From contig CAIJVU010000063.1 of assembly GCA_903824185.1 (NCBI GenBank), positions 57,682 to 121,681 on the forward strand: a DNA stretch of 64,000 nucleotides, in the 5' to 3' direction. The stretch's first letter is position 1; each line of letters begins with the position of its first letter. The DNA is from an uncultured Hyphomicrobiales bacterium (GTDB lineage: Bacteria; Pseudomonadota; Alphaproteobacteria; Rhizobiales; Beijerinckiaceae). The notes beneath the pieces are model-generated. The model made no database searches. It worked only from the letters and a program-made list of their open reading frames with translations, and had not been told where the DNA came from. The translations under genes and the position numbers were made by a program. Positions 41,733 through 50,667 of this stretch are shown one piece after another.

Positions 41733-43076
41733 TTAAAGCGCAGAAGGAGTGCCGTTGGCGGCCCGCTTATTCTGGGTCAAAGGCACAACATTGACACCAG
41801 CATGGGCTTTCGACGCACGATTGCGGCCATAAGCGGAGGCTTTGTCAATGAAAGAGCAGATGCGTGGGGCAATGTCCGAGCGGAAACGCGAGCCGTTAAA
41901 CACACCATAATGACCGACTTTGGGCTGCACCCAATGCACCCGCTGCTCTTGCGGAATATGGGGGCACAGATCATGGGCGGCTTCGGTCTGGCCGACACCG
42001 GAGATATCGTCTTTTTCACCTTCAACAGTCATCAGAGCGACTCTGCTGACCGCCGTAAGGTCAATCTTGACGTCGCGATGCATCATTTCGCCTTTGGGCA
42101 ATGCATGGCGGACAAAAACCGTATCCACGGTTTGCAGATAGAATTCGGCGGTCAAATCCATGACGGCTAAATATTCATCGTAAAATTCGCGGTGCTTTTC
42201 GGCGGAGTCCCCATCGCCCTCGATCAAATGGCGATACATATCCCCATGAGCGGTGATGTGTTTGTCGATGTTCATCGCCATAAAGCCGGTGAGCTGTAAA
42301 AAGCCCGGATAGACATCGCGCATGAAACCGGCATTGGGCAACGGTACTTTGACAATGCAGTTCTTTTTGAACCAGTCGATGCCGCGCTCCATGGCCAGCT
42401 TGTTGACGACTGTCGGGCTGCGGCGGGTATCGATGGGTCCGCCCATCAGCGTCATCGAATAAGGGGTCGCCGGATCCTGATCCATTTCCATCCGGCCAAT
42501 CGCGGCAAGGACGGGCACGGAGGGCTGGCACACAGCCAAGACATGCACATCCGGACCAAGGAAGGTCAGAATGTCGCGCATGTAATCGATGTAATCATCG
42601 AGATCGAAACGGCCTTCATTCAGCGGAACCAGACGTGCATCGATCCAGTCGGTGATATAGACTTCATGGGTAGGCAAAAAGGTTTCAACCGTGCCGCGCA
42701 GCAAGGTGGCATAATGGCCAGACATGGGCGCCACAATCAGCATTTTGGGCTGGCGGATTTGATTGTGGTCAATCATCCGGTCGAAATGGATCACGTTGCA
42801 AAATGTTTTTTGATAGACAACGCGCTCGGCGACGGAGACGGTGGCCCCGTTGATGGTCGTTGTCGGCAGGCCAAATTCCGGCTTGCCGTAACGGCGGGTG
42901 GATCGTTCAAATAATTCGAAACCCGCAGAGAGGTTGCGCCCCAAACTCGAGCGCCCGAATAAATTATGCGGATTGTTCAGCATCCAGCGGCTTGCTTGTG
43001 CCAAAGCGCGGGCCGGAGACACCAGTGTATGGGCGGCTTCATACCACATATAGAGTGGAATTTGAGAATTCATCAT
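41733..43076 (-). CDS. phaZ: Intracellular polyhydroxybutyrate depolymerase
   Basis: This 447-residue intracellular PHB depolymerase lacks a signal peptide. The alpha/beta-hydrolase fold uses a cysteine nucleophile, C183, in LAVCQPSVPVLAA, in place of the serine lipase box. PMSGHYATLLRGTVE, the conserved aspartate region EGEKDDISG and the histidine in PKVGHYGVFNGSRFR complete the triad. It releases 3-hydroxybutyrate from storage granules, the substrate of BdhA. The gene is divergent from the aminotransferase. Confidence 0.95.
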   Translation of the reverse strand: MMNSQIPLYMWYEAAHTLVSPARALAQASRWMLNNPHNLFGRSSLGRNLSAGFELFERSTRRYGKPEFGLPTTTINGATVSVAERVVYQKTFCNVIHFDRMIDHNQIRQPKMLIVAPMSGHYATLLRGTVETFLPTHEVYITDWIDARLVPLNEGRFDLDDYIDYMRDILTFLGPDVHVLAVCQPSVPVLAAIGRMEMDQDPATPYSMTLMGGPIDTRRSPTVVNKLAMERGIDWFKKNCIVKVPLPNAGFMRDVYPGFLQLTGFMAMNIDKHITAHGDMYRHLIEGDGDSAEKHREFYDEYLAVMDLTAEFYLQTVDTVFVRHALPKGEMMHRDVKIDLTAVSRVALMTVEGEKDDISGVGQTEAAHDLCPHIPQEQRVHWVQPKVGHYGVFNGSRFRSDIAPRICSFIDKASAYGRNRASKAHAGVNVVPLTQNKRAANGTPSAL

Positions 43077-43346
43077 GCGTACAGACCCCAGAACGATTCG
43101 TTTTGCAGTGCAACAAGGGGGTGCACCATAGCGTTTTTTGACCCCGTGACAATTGATAGAAGGTCATAGAGCGCAAAAGCCAGTCACATTCTCCCAAGTC
43201 GTTGTTCATGCTGTTTTATGCCTGAAATGCTCATTTTCTTGTCAATGGACCTGTTATGGGCCTCTTTTTTAAATATCTGGATTCCTGTAGGGGATAAAAC
43301 TGATACCCTTTGATGGTTCCGTTGATTTCATAAGTTGAGGCGCTCC

Positions 43347-44519
43347 ATGCCGTCACCCAAGCCGTTCCAGAAGACCCTAAACCCGCTTTTTGCGGGATTG
43401 CAGACCTCCGTTTTCGAGACCATGTCGATGCGCGCGCGGGCTTTGCAGGCCATCAATCTGGGGCAGGGCTTTCCCGATGATCCCGGGCCTGAGGATGTGC
43501 GGGCCAAAGCAGCCGAAGCGGTTCTGACGGGCTGGAACCAATATCCGCCGATGATGGGCCTGCCGGAATTGCGGCAGGCTGTGTCCGCCCATTACCTGAA
43601 GTGGCACAATCTGCAGACGGACTGGGAGCAGGAGGTGATGATCACCTCAGGCGCAACCGAAGCCTTGGCAGGCGCCTTGATGGCGCTGATCGAGCCGGGT
43701 GACGAGGTGGTGTTGTTCCAACCGCTTTATGACGCTTATCTGCCTTTGGTTTTGCGGGCGGGGGGTGTTCCCAAATTTGTCAATTTGTCTCCCCCGCATT
43801 GGCAGTTTGACGAGGCGGCTCTGGCCGCCGCTTTTTCGGACAAGACAAAGCTTGTTTTGTTCAACAATCCGCTCAATCCCGCAGCCGTTGTTTATGATAA
43901 GCAGGCGATGGAATTGCTGGCTCGCTTTTGTATCCGGCATGACGTCATCGCTTTGTGCGACGAGGTCTGGGAGCATGTGGTATTTGACGGGCGGCAGCAT
44001 ATTCCGATGCTGGCGATAGAGGGCATGCGCGAACGCACCGTCAAAATCGGCTCGGCCGGAAAAATATTCTCACTGACCGGCTGGAAGGTCGGCTTTGTGG
44101 TCGCCACTCCGGCCTTGATGAAGGTTTTGGCCAAAGCCCATCAATTCATCACCTTTACCACGCCGCCCAATCTGCAAGCCGCGGTTGCCTATGGTCTTGG
44201 CAAGGATGACAGCTATTTCGAGGGCATGCGACACTCCATGATGCGCAGCCGTGATCGCTTTACCACGGGTCTGATGCAGTGCGGTTTCACGGTCTTGCCC
44301 AGCGAGGGGACTTATTTTCTCACAGTGGATCTGGCCCCGCTCGGTCTGAGCGATGACGTGGCCTTTTGCCACAAGATGATCGAGGAAACAGGGGTGGCCG
44401 CCATTCCGATGTCGGCCTTTTACGCGCAAGATCCGGTAAAGACCACGATCCGCTTTTGTTTCGCCAAAAAGGACGAGACGCTTGATGCGGCCTTGGAAAA
44501 ACTGGCCCGCTTTATCTAA
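43347..44519 (+). CDS. PLP-dependent aminotransferase, class I/II
   Basis: This fold-type I aminotransferase of about 390 residues has the N-terminal INLGQGFPDDPGPE segment, NNPLNPAAVVYDKQAM and the PLP lysine in SAGKIFSLTGWKVG. The GQGFPD motif places it near kynurenine/glutamine or methionine aminotransferases, but the amino donor is unassigned. Note NPLNPA in place of the more usual NPxNPTG. ATG at 43347 follows GAGG. Confidence 0.9.
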   Translation: MPSPKPFQKTLNPLFAGLQTSVFETMSMRARALQAINLGQGFPDDPGPEDVRAKAAEAVLTGWNQYPPMMGLPELRQAVSAHYLKWHNLQTDWEQEVMITSGATEALAGALMALIEPGDEVVLFQPLYDAYLPLVLRAGGVPKFVNLSPPHWQFDEAALAAAFSDKTKLVLFNNPLNPAAVVYDKQAMELLARFCIRHDVIALCDEVWEHVVFDGRQHIPMLAIEGMRERTVKIGSAGKIFSLTGWKVGFVVATPALMKVLAKAHQFITFTTPPNLQAAVAYGLGKDDSYFEGMRHSMMRSRDRFTTGLMQCGFTVLPSEGTYFLTVDLAPLGLSDDVAFCHKMIEETGVAAIPMSAFYAQDPVKTTIRFCFAKKDETLDAALEKLARFI

Positions 44520-44540
44520 AAAGCGCGCCAGTTTAATGAC

Positions 44541-46157
44541 TTAGCTTAAGTGCAATTCCTTGAAAAAGTCATTGCCCTTGTCATCAATGACAATGAAAGC
44601 AGGGAAGTTTTCGACTTCGACTTTCCAGATGGCTTCCATGCCAAGCTCGGGATATTCCAGAACCTCGACTTTTTTGATGCAGTCTTGCGCCAGACGTGCC
44701 GCCGGTCCGCCGATCGATCCCAGATAAAAGCCGCCATGTTTGGCGCAGGCTTCCCGCACCTGTGCAGAACGGTTGCCTTTGGCCAACATGACCATGGATC
44801 CACCGGCTGATTGGAATTGCGCGACATAGGAGTCCATACGACCGGCGGTGGTGGGTCCGAAGGAGCCAGAGGCAAAGCCCTCGGGTGTTTTGGCCGGACC
44901 CGCATAATAGATCGGATGGTTTTTGAAATAGTCGGGCATGGGTTCGCCCCGTTCGAGCCGCTCGCGGATTTTGGCATGGGCCAGATCGCGGGCCACAATG
45001 ATGGTGCCGGTTAGGGACAGGCGTGTTTTGACAGGATGCTGGGACAATGTCGCCAAAATCTCTGACATGGGTTTGGCGAGGTCGATCTTGACCACCGCGC
45101 CGCCCAAGGTGCTTTCATCCACATCCGGCATGAAACGGGCAGGATTGCGCTCAAGCGTTTCCAGAAACACGCCATCTTTGGTGATTTTGCCAAGGGCCTG
45201 ACGGTCTGCCGAGCAGGACACACCTAGACCAATCGGCAAAGAGGCGCCGTGGCGCGGCAAGCGGATGACGCGGACATCATGGCAGAAATATTTGCCGCCA
45301 AATTGTGCGCCCACGCCCAATTGTTGCGTGAGCTTGTGAATTTCCGCTTCCATTTCAAGGTCACGGAAAGCATGGCCCGTTTCAGATCCTTTGGTGGGGA
45401 GATGGTCAAGATAGCGGGTTGACGCGAGCTTCACCGTTTTCATCACCATTTCGGCGGAGGTGCCGCCAATCACAATGGCGAGATGGTAGGGCGGGCAGGC
45501 CGCTGTTCCCAAAGTAAGAATTTTCTCTTTCAGAAACTCCACCATGCGGTCATGGGTCAGCAGGGACGGAGTGGCCTGAAACAGGAAGGTTTTATTGGCC
45601 GAACCGCCGCCTTTGGCCACAAACAGGAATTTGTAGGCGTCCTCGCCCTCGGAATAGATATTGATTTCCGCGGGCAGATTGTTGCGGGTGTTTTTTTCCT
45701 CGAACATCGAGAGCGGCGCCAGCTGCGAATAACGCAGGTTTTTTTCGAAATAGGCATCGCGGATGCCATCGGCCAGCGCATCCTCGTCGGTGCCTTCGGT
45801 CAGAACGAGACGGCCTTTTTTGCCCATAACAATGGCCGTGCCGGTATCCTGACACATCGGCAAAATGCCGCCTGCGGCAATATTGGCATTTTTGAGCAGA
45901 TCATAGGCCACAAATTTGTCGTTGGAGGTGGCTTCCGGATCATCGAGGATTTTAGCGAGCTGGGCGAGATGGCCGGGGCGCAGCAGATGATTGATGTCGA
46001 TCAGGGCTTGCTTGGCCAGCAACCGCAGGGCTTCGGGTGCCACGGAGAGGAAACTGCGGTCTCCCCATTTTTCAACGGTGACCCCGTCACTGCTGATGTG
46101 ATGATACTCGGTCTGATCGGGGCCAAGTGGAAAAAGATGGGAAGCGGCTGTGGTCAT
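44541..46157 (-). CDS. fumA: Fumarate hydratase, class I (iron-sulfur)
   Basis: This single-chain class I fumarase of 538 residues interconverts fumarate and malate with a [4Fe-4S] cluster. The candidate cluster cysteines are C102 (MCQDTG), C221 (AACPPYHL) and C315 (SCSADR). The C-terminal half carries the beta domain with the [12 protein letters not shown] segment. GAGG precedes ATG. It is convergent with the aminotransferase gene. No class II fumarase is visible here. Confidence 0.95.
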   Translation of the reverse strand: MTTAASHLFPLGPDQTEYHHISSDGVTVEKWGDRSFLSVAPEALRLLAKQALIDINHLLRPGHLAQLAKILDDPEATSNDKFVAYDLLKNANIAAGGILPMCQDTGTAIVMGKKGRLVLTEGTDEDALADGIRDAYFEKNLRYSQLAPLSMFEEKNTRNNLPAEINIYSEGEDAYKFLFVAKGGGSANKTFLFQATPSLLTHDRMVEFLKEKILTLGTAACPPYHLAIVIGGTSAEMVMKTVKLASTRYLDHLPTKGSETGHAFRDLEMEAEIHKLTQQLGVGAQFGGKYFCHDVRVIRLPRHGASLPIGLGVSCSADRQALGKITKDGVFLETLERNPARFMPDVDESTLGGAVVKIDLAKPMSEILATLSQHPVKTRLSLTGTIIVARDLAHAKIRERLERGEPMPDYFKNHPIYYAGPAKTPEGFASGSFGPTTAGRMDSYVAQFQSAGGSMVMLAKGNRSAQVREACAKHGGFYLGSIGGPAARLAQDCIKKVEVLEYPELGMEAIWKVEVENFPAFIVIDDKGNDFFKELHLS

Positions 46158-46302
46158 GGCACAATCCTCATGCGTGGAAGACGGCTCCCTGCGTCTGAGG
46201 GAGGCAGATGCATCACTGCTCTGCCTGTTTTCTAGGCCGAACCGGATAAGGATTCAAACCCAAAAAGCGGATGCGCGTGGATTTTACGCCGGATCCTGAC
46301 GG

Positions 46303-46767
46303 TCAGGCGGCGTGCGAATTGGGGCTGCGTGTCAGCAAGGCATAGAGCGCATTGGCATCGCGGGACTGGCGCAAGGCTTGGACCGTGGCGGGATCGCGCA
46401 GCACGCGGGCGATTTTGGCCAGCGCCTTCAAATGGTCGGCACCGGCATTTTCAGGGGCCAGCAATAAAAAGACGAGATCGACGGGCTCTTGATCAAGTGC
46501 CTCAAAATCCATCGGTTTTTCGAGTCTTGCAAACAGGCCGCATAATTTGGGCAGGTCATGGAATTTGCCATGCGGAATGGCAATCCCCTTGCCGATGCCG
46601 GTGGAGCCCAGACGTTCCCGTTGCAAAAGCGCCTCGTAAATCGCGCGCGAATCGAGATGCAAGACGGCTCCGGCGTGATCGGCCAGTTCGCGCAAAAGTT
46701 GTTTTTTCGAGGAGGCCTTGAGCTGTGGCAAGACGGCTTCGGGGACCAGAATATCAGTCAACGGCAT
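46303..46767 (-). CDS. ptsN: PTS IIA-like nitrogen-regulatory protein PtsN
   Basis: This 154-residue EIIA-Ntr protein has the phosphorylated histidine H66 in GIGKGIAIPHGKF. In PTS-Ntr signalling it accepts phosphate from NPr and regulates nitrogen, potassium and carbon metabolism by protein contacts. It lies downstream of hpf on the same strand, as in many proteobacteria. The usual companion rpoN is not present. Confidence 0.94.
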   Translation of the reverse strand: MPLTDILVPEAVLPQLKASSKKQLLRELADHAGAVLHLDSRAIYEALLQRERLGSTGIGKGIAIPHGKFHDLPKLCGLFARLEKPMDFEALDQEPVDLVFLLLAPENAGADHLKALAKIARVLRDPATVQALRQSRDANALYALLTRSPNSHAA

Positions 46768-46905
46768 TCTTTTCTTACCTATTTAACGCGCCACAACACG
46801 ATGATCTGACACAGCTATGCAGGATCAAGGCCAAACGGCTTGGATCCCCTAGCCCCAAGAGTCAGGGCGCCCCCCAAGCGAGAGCTCATATAGGAGGAAA
46901 GGCGA

Positions 46906-46974
46906 ATGATCAATCCTTGGGCGGTCATTGGGCGGTTCGGGGCCGTCACGAAACCACGTCAATCCCATGGCTAG
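46906..46974 (+). CDS. Possible 22-residue ORF with strong ribosome binding site
   Basis: TAGGAGGAAAGGCGA leads into ATG at 46906 and a 22-codon frame (MINPWAVIGRFGAV onward) ending TAG at 46972. It lies antisense to the ptsN-hpf transcript in the gap between the two genes. A perfect eight-pair inverted repeat (CCCATGGC at 46964-46971, GCCATGGG at 46984-46991) spans its stop. It may be coincidental. Confidence 0.2.
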   Translation: MINPWAVIGRFGAVTKPRQSHG

Positions 46975-47019
46975 CCAAGGGCCGCCATGGGATGAAGCGC
47001 TTAAAAACCGGCAAAAACC

Positions 47020-47607
47020 TCAGGTATCGAGGACAGGCGGGTCAATCCAGCCAATATTTCCATCACTGCGGCGATAAACCACATTGATGCGGCCGCTGGT
47101 GGCATGGCGGAACACCATTACCGGCGCGCCGGTCAAATCCAGCTCCAAAACGGCATCGCTGACCGCCATATTGGTGATGTTTTTCTTGGTTTCGGCGATC
47201 ACAACGGGATGGAAGCCCTCTTCAACCTCCTCATGGTCATCCTCAGGGGCTTGGATCACATAAGAGGGGATGTCGAGTGACCAGTCAGCCGTATCGCGGC
47301 TGGCATGGGCTGTATGACGATCCTTCAATCGGCGGTTGTAGCGGCGGAGGCGCCGTTCCAGCCGTTCGGCGGCTTTGTCGGCGCTTATATAGGCGTCATG
47401 GGCCATGCCTTCGGCTTGCAAAGTGACGCCGGAGGACAGGTGCAGGGTGCAATCGGTGCGAAAACCGGTTCCTTCCGGCTCGACAATCACATGACCGGTG
47501 ACCCCGCCTTCATAAAAACGGCGGATGGCATGGGAGATTCGCTCGGTTATTTGGCCCCTAAGGGCTTCACCAACATCAAGGTTTTTTCCTGAGACACGCA
47601 GAGCCAT
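47020..47607 (-). CDS. hpf: Ribosome hibernation promoting factor, long form
   Basis: This 195-residue protein has an N-terminal S30AE domain (about 1-110; RVSGKNLDVGEALRGQITERI) that blocks the mRNA/tRNA channel of 30S. A linker follows, and the C-terminal dimerisation domain (about 140-195; VIAETKKNITNMAVSDAVLELDL split in two, RHATSGRINVVYRRSDGNIGWIDP) links two ribosomes into 100S particles. AAGGAGG six bases before ATG fixes the start at 47607. It is probably co-transcribed with ptsN 250 bases downstream. Confidence 0.94.
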   Translation of the reverse strand: MALRVSGKNLDVGEALRGQITERISHAIRRFYEGGVTGHVIVEPEGTGFRTDCTLHLSSGVTLQAEGMAHDAYISADKAAERLERRLRRYNRRLKDRHTAHASRDTADWSLDIPSYVIQAPEDDHEEVEEGFHPVVIAETKKNITNMAVSDAVLELDLTGAPVMVFRHATSGRINVVYRRSDGNIGWIDPPVLDT

Positions 47608-48060
47608 GAGAATCCTCCTTCTGTCATCGGGGACGCCGTGGTTGGCGGCCCTAAACCGCAACTCCCTTTAGAGGTAAGGTTGGCGGGGGCGGGTGTCAAC
47701 GCGGATGAACGGGCAGGGCCCCCAATCATAAAGTATAAAACACTATAATTTATCAAAAATATCATTTTTTATTATGAAAATGACTATAATTATTACAATT
47801 AATATTTAAAATACATCAATACAAGTATTCAATATTTATATTGAAATAAATATAGTTGTGTTTTGGTCTGTGAGTGCTTGAGAAAAGTCCGAACAAAGGC
47901 GCAAAAACCCCAAGAATAGGTTTTTAAAACGCAAGAATAGGCCTAGATAGAGAAATAAGAGGGTCTATCCGGCCCTATCTGAGGGGGCTCTAGTTTGTTT
48001 TTGGCGTTTTTGCGGGACAGCTGACGGGATGGGTGCAAAACCGATGAAGAGGGTGTGGGG
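47608..48060. promoter_or_regulatory. AT-rich, repeat-bearing divergent control region of hpf and the histidine kinase
   Basis: No gene is supported here. By count, only 15 of the 120 bases at 47731-47850 are G or C. The stretch contains ACTATAATT twice (47742-47750, 47783-47791) and an eight-base-arm palindrome TTCAATAT-TT-ATATTGAA (47828-47845). Nearer the kinase, CAAGAATAGG occurs at 47911-47920 and 47932-47941, exactly 21 bases apart, which is two helical turns. AGATAG/CTATCT arms flank a GC-rich segment at 47945-47980. These look like binding sites, but no specific regulator can be named. Confidence 0.6.
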
Positions 48061-49971
48061 ATGAAGCGGCTGTTGACCGGCGGGCTGGTGCTGTTGGGCC
48101 TCGTGCTTCTGACGCTCTATTACGGCCCCCGTTATGACGCGGGCGATGGGGAACCCTCTGTCATCCGTCAGGGTGAAATCCGGCTGGTCGGTTGTGACAA
48201 CCCCTCCCTTGTTCTGACGGATTGGCAAAAAATCGCGTTGCCTTATTGGGCGCAACACACAGACGCACCGCTGAAATGTTATCAGTTTCGCACCGAGGTG
48301 GAACAGAGCAAAATTTTTTATGACAATCGCCCCAGCAAATTGATGTTTTACAATATCGGCACGATCAGCAAGATTCATTTTAATGGAATGCTGATCGAAG
48401 AGCTGCGCCAGTCCAGCAAAGCGGTTTATATCAACACCCATCGCCCGCATGAAATTTACCTGCCGACCAATTCACGTTGGGGCACCAATGAACTGTTGTT
48501 TGAAGGGATCACCTATCAACCCTTCATCCATGTCGGGATTGCATTGATCGGCACCGATACCGCGATTGCGCAATTGTTCAAAATGACCACTTTTCTTGTG
48601 GTCACCATGTTCGATGGCATCAAAATTTTATGTTTGATGCTCGGCTTCTTTTTTGTCGCCTTTCGGATTTTGTTTCCGCGCGAACGGTTGATCGGCCTTG
48701 CAGGCGGCACCATGTTGCTGTGGGGGCTTTACTACGGTTTGGTGAATATTGTCGGCTATCCGATGGAGCATCAATTACCGATCCAACTCACACAATATGC
48801 CGCCGCCGCCCTGTTTTGCTTTTCCTTTGTTGATTTTACAGCAGAGATCGCAGGCTTCCAGAAGAGCCGCATTCATTTGCCTTTAAGGATCATCGGCGGG
48901 CTGATCGCCCCGCTGGCCATTCTTTATTTTAAAAACCAGACGATCCTTGTCTGGCTCAATACTTATTGGCTTCTCGGCTTGGTCATCTATTTCACTATCA
49001 TGCTGTTTTATTGCGCAGTTTATGGCGCCTTGCTGAAAAAATCCGAAGGCCGTGTTTTGATGGTTCAAGCCATGGTCATGCTGGTGACGATTGTGCATGA
49101 TTATTGCGCGTTGAATGGCTTCATGGGGTCTGTGCGCGCTTATGTGTCCTCCCCCGTCTGGCCGGATCTTTTGTTTGAAAATTATTATATGAGCCTCTAC
49201 GGCATCTTGCTGGTTGTTTTTGTCAAATCGGCCATTGTCATCAATTATTATCGAGCCAGCCGCCATTATATGCAAAACGAAACCGTGCGTGTGGCCTATG
49301 CCTTGCGCCAGAGCGAAGCGCGTTTGCGCGAGGTTTTAAACAAGCAACACGAGATCCATAATATCAAGGTGATCCAGTCGGAACGCGAACGCCTGTTGAT
49401 GGAAATTCATGACGGGGTGGGCTCGCAATTGATTTCAGGCATGTTGCTGGCCAAAAAAGAAGGCCTGCAAAAACAATCCGTGCTCGATATGATTCAAGGC
49501 TGTATCGATGATGTGCGGGTGATCATTGATTGTATTTCCTTGGCCGAGCGGGCCAATGCTTTGGAGCTTTTCAAAAAGCTGCTCGACCGGCAACGCCCGC
49601 GTCTGGCCGGATTGGGGATCACGCTGCATTATCATCCCGAAACGCGCTTTGATGATCAAAGTGAAATATCGGATGTTCAATGCCTGCATGCCAGCCGCAT
49701 TATTCAGGAATGCATTGCCAATGCGATCAAACATGCGACCTGCCGCACAATTGTGGTGGCGGTTAGGCAATATCGTGATCATCTGCTGATCGTTGTCAGT
49801 GATGATGGCGGCGGTGTGGCGGAAAGTGATCTGCTGCATCTGGGGCGCGGGCTCAAAAATATGCGCAAGCGCAGCCGTTTATTGGGCGGGCGGATCAAAT
49901 TTCAAAATCGGGGCGGTGGCTTTGCCGTCATCTTGCGGTTTCGCAACAGGCCCTTTGAGACGCAGGAGTGA
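48061..49971 (+). CDS. Orphan sensor histidine kinase, 7TMR-DISM type with HisKA_3 core
   Basis: This 636-residue membrane kinase has an N-terminal membrane segment (about 5-20), a periplasmic beta-rich domain (about 25-165) and seven transmembrane helices (about 175-400). A coiled-coil linker leads to a HisKA_3 dimerisation domain with phosphorylated H450 in ERERLLMEIHDGVGSQL. The ATPase domain has NAIKHA and DDGGGV. The arrangement matches 7TMR-DISM receptors, which sense unknown small ligands and pair with NarL-type regulators. No response regulator is adjacent. ATG at 48061 follows GAGG by eight bases. Confidence 0.9.
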   Translation: MKRLLTGGLVLLGLVLLTLYYGPRYDAGDGEPSVIRQGEIRLVGCDNPSLVLTDWQKIALPYWAQHTDAPLKCYQFRTEVEQSKIFYDNRPSKLMFYNIGTISKIHFNGMLIEELRQSSKAVYINTHRPHEIYLPTNSRWGTNELLFEGITYQPFIHVGIALIGTDTAIAQLFKMTTFLVVTMFDGIKILCLMLGFFFVAFRILFPRERLIGLAGGTMLLWGLYYGLVNIVGYPMEHQLPIQLTQYAAAALFCFSFVDFTAEIAGFQKSRIHLPLRIIGGLIAPLAILYFKNQTILVWLNTYWLLGLVIYFTIMLFYCAVYGALLKKSEGRVLMVQAMVMLVTIVHDYCALNGFMGSVRAYVSSPVWPDLLFENYYMSLYGILLVVFVKSAIVINYYRASRHYMQNETVRVAYALRQSEARLREVLNKQHEIHNIKVIQSERERLLMEIHDGVGSQLISGMLLAKKEGLQKQSVLDMIQGCIDDVRVIIDCISLAERANALELFKKLLDRQRPRLAGLGITLHYHPETRFDDQSEISDVQCLHASRIIQECIANAIKHATCRTIVVAVRQYRDHLLIVVSDDGGGVAESDLLHLGRGLKNMRKRSRLLGGRIKFQNRGGGFAVILRFRNRPFETQE

Positions 49972-50045
49972 GCCTCTGCTCAGAACCCCTGGGTTCCCGA
50001 TGTTTTGAGAGGAGGTTATCGTGCAGGTTGAGCCGCGTGCGCGAA

Positions 50046-50081
50046 AAGAAAATCCCCCGCAAAGCCTGCGCTTTCGGGGGG
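50046..50081 (-). terminator. Probable terminator of the 99-residue exported protein gene
   Basis: On the minus strand a stem of eleven pairs with one bulged G (CCCCCG..AAAGC / GCTTT..CGGGGG, loop GCAG) is followed by ATTTTCTTTT. It lies about 95 bases past the stop at 50176. A run of ten G on the plus strand (50076-50085) borders it. Confidence 0.6.
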
Positions 50082-50175
50082 GGGGTTGATCCTTGTCCCA
50101 ACCCCGCATCACAGGCAACTTTGTGCTGATGCGGAGCGGAAATAAAAGCCTTCCAAGCCTTAAGCCTTCTAAGCC

Positions 50176-50475
50176 TTAGGCTTTCTTTTTGGCTTTTTTG
50201 GCAGGCTTGGCTGGGGCAGCTGCCACAGGGGCCGGAGCCGGTGTTGTGACATAGTCATAGGCTTTATAAATCGCATAAACGCCAGCACCCACACCCACGC
50301 CAACGCCGGCTGTTGCCAAAGCGGTCGTGGAGGCCATGGTGTTCCAGAAAATAATGGAGGCAGCACCGCCGGAGACCGCTGCAGCGCCGACTTCACGCAC
50401 GTCACGTGCAGACTGGGCATTGGCAGTTCCCATCAATCCGAGACCGAGCAAAGCGGCCAAAGCAATTTTTTTCAT
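50176..50475 (-). CDS. Small exported glycine/alanine-rich protein with lysine tail
   Basis: This 99-residue protein has a clear signal peptide (MKKIALAALLGLGLMGTANA, cut before QSARD). The middle is a glycine-, alanine- and valine-rich hydrophobic stretch (about 50-70, including TAGVGVGVGAGVYAIYKAY) that may be a membrane segment. The tail ends in KPAKKAKKKA. AAGGAG precedes ATG at 50475; the longer frame starting at 50589 is not credible. The function is unknown. It is flanked by its own terminator and by that of ftr1, so it is likely monocistronic. Confidence 0.7.
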   Translation of the reverse strand: MKKIALAALLGLGLMGTANAQSARDVREVGAAAVSGGAASIIFWNTMASTTALATAGVGVGVGAGVYAIYKAYDYVTTPAPAPVAAAPAKPAKKAKKKA

Positions 50476-50605
50476 CAGAGCAAACTCCTTGAGTTTTTTT
50501 AAGAGGAAACCAAGTTCCAGAAATAAAGTTCCAGAAAGAAACACGTCTTTTTGAAATATGTCCAGAAATGAGTCAATTTTTTTATTCAAATGCGGTTAAA
50601 GCCAT

Positions 50606-50638
50606 AAAAAAAGAGCGGATCTTGAGGATCCACTCTTT
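50606..50638 (-). terminator. Rho-independent terminator of the ftr1 gene
   Basis: AAAGAG-C-GGATC pairs with GATCC-A-CTCTTT (one C/A mismatch) around a five-base loop, with seven T on the minus strand. It lies 30 bases past the ftr1 stop. Confidence 0.82.
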
Positions 50639-50667
50639 AAAATCAGGAAAGGGACGGGAAAGCGGGT

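Noticed and set aside
45483..46235. 250-codon plus-strand frame antisense to fumA
   Set aside because: It is a shadow of class I fumarase; no ribosome binding site or domain.
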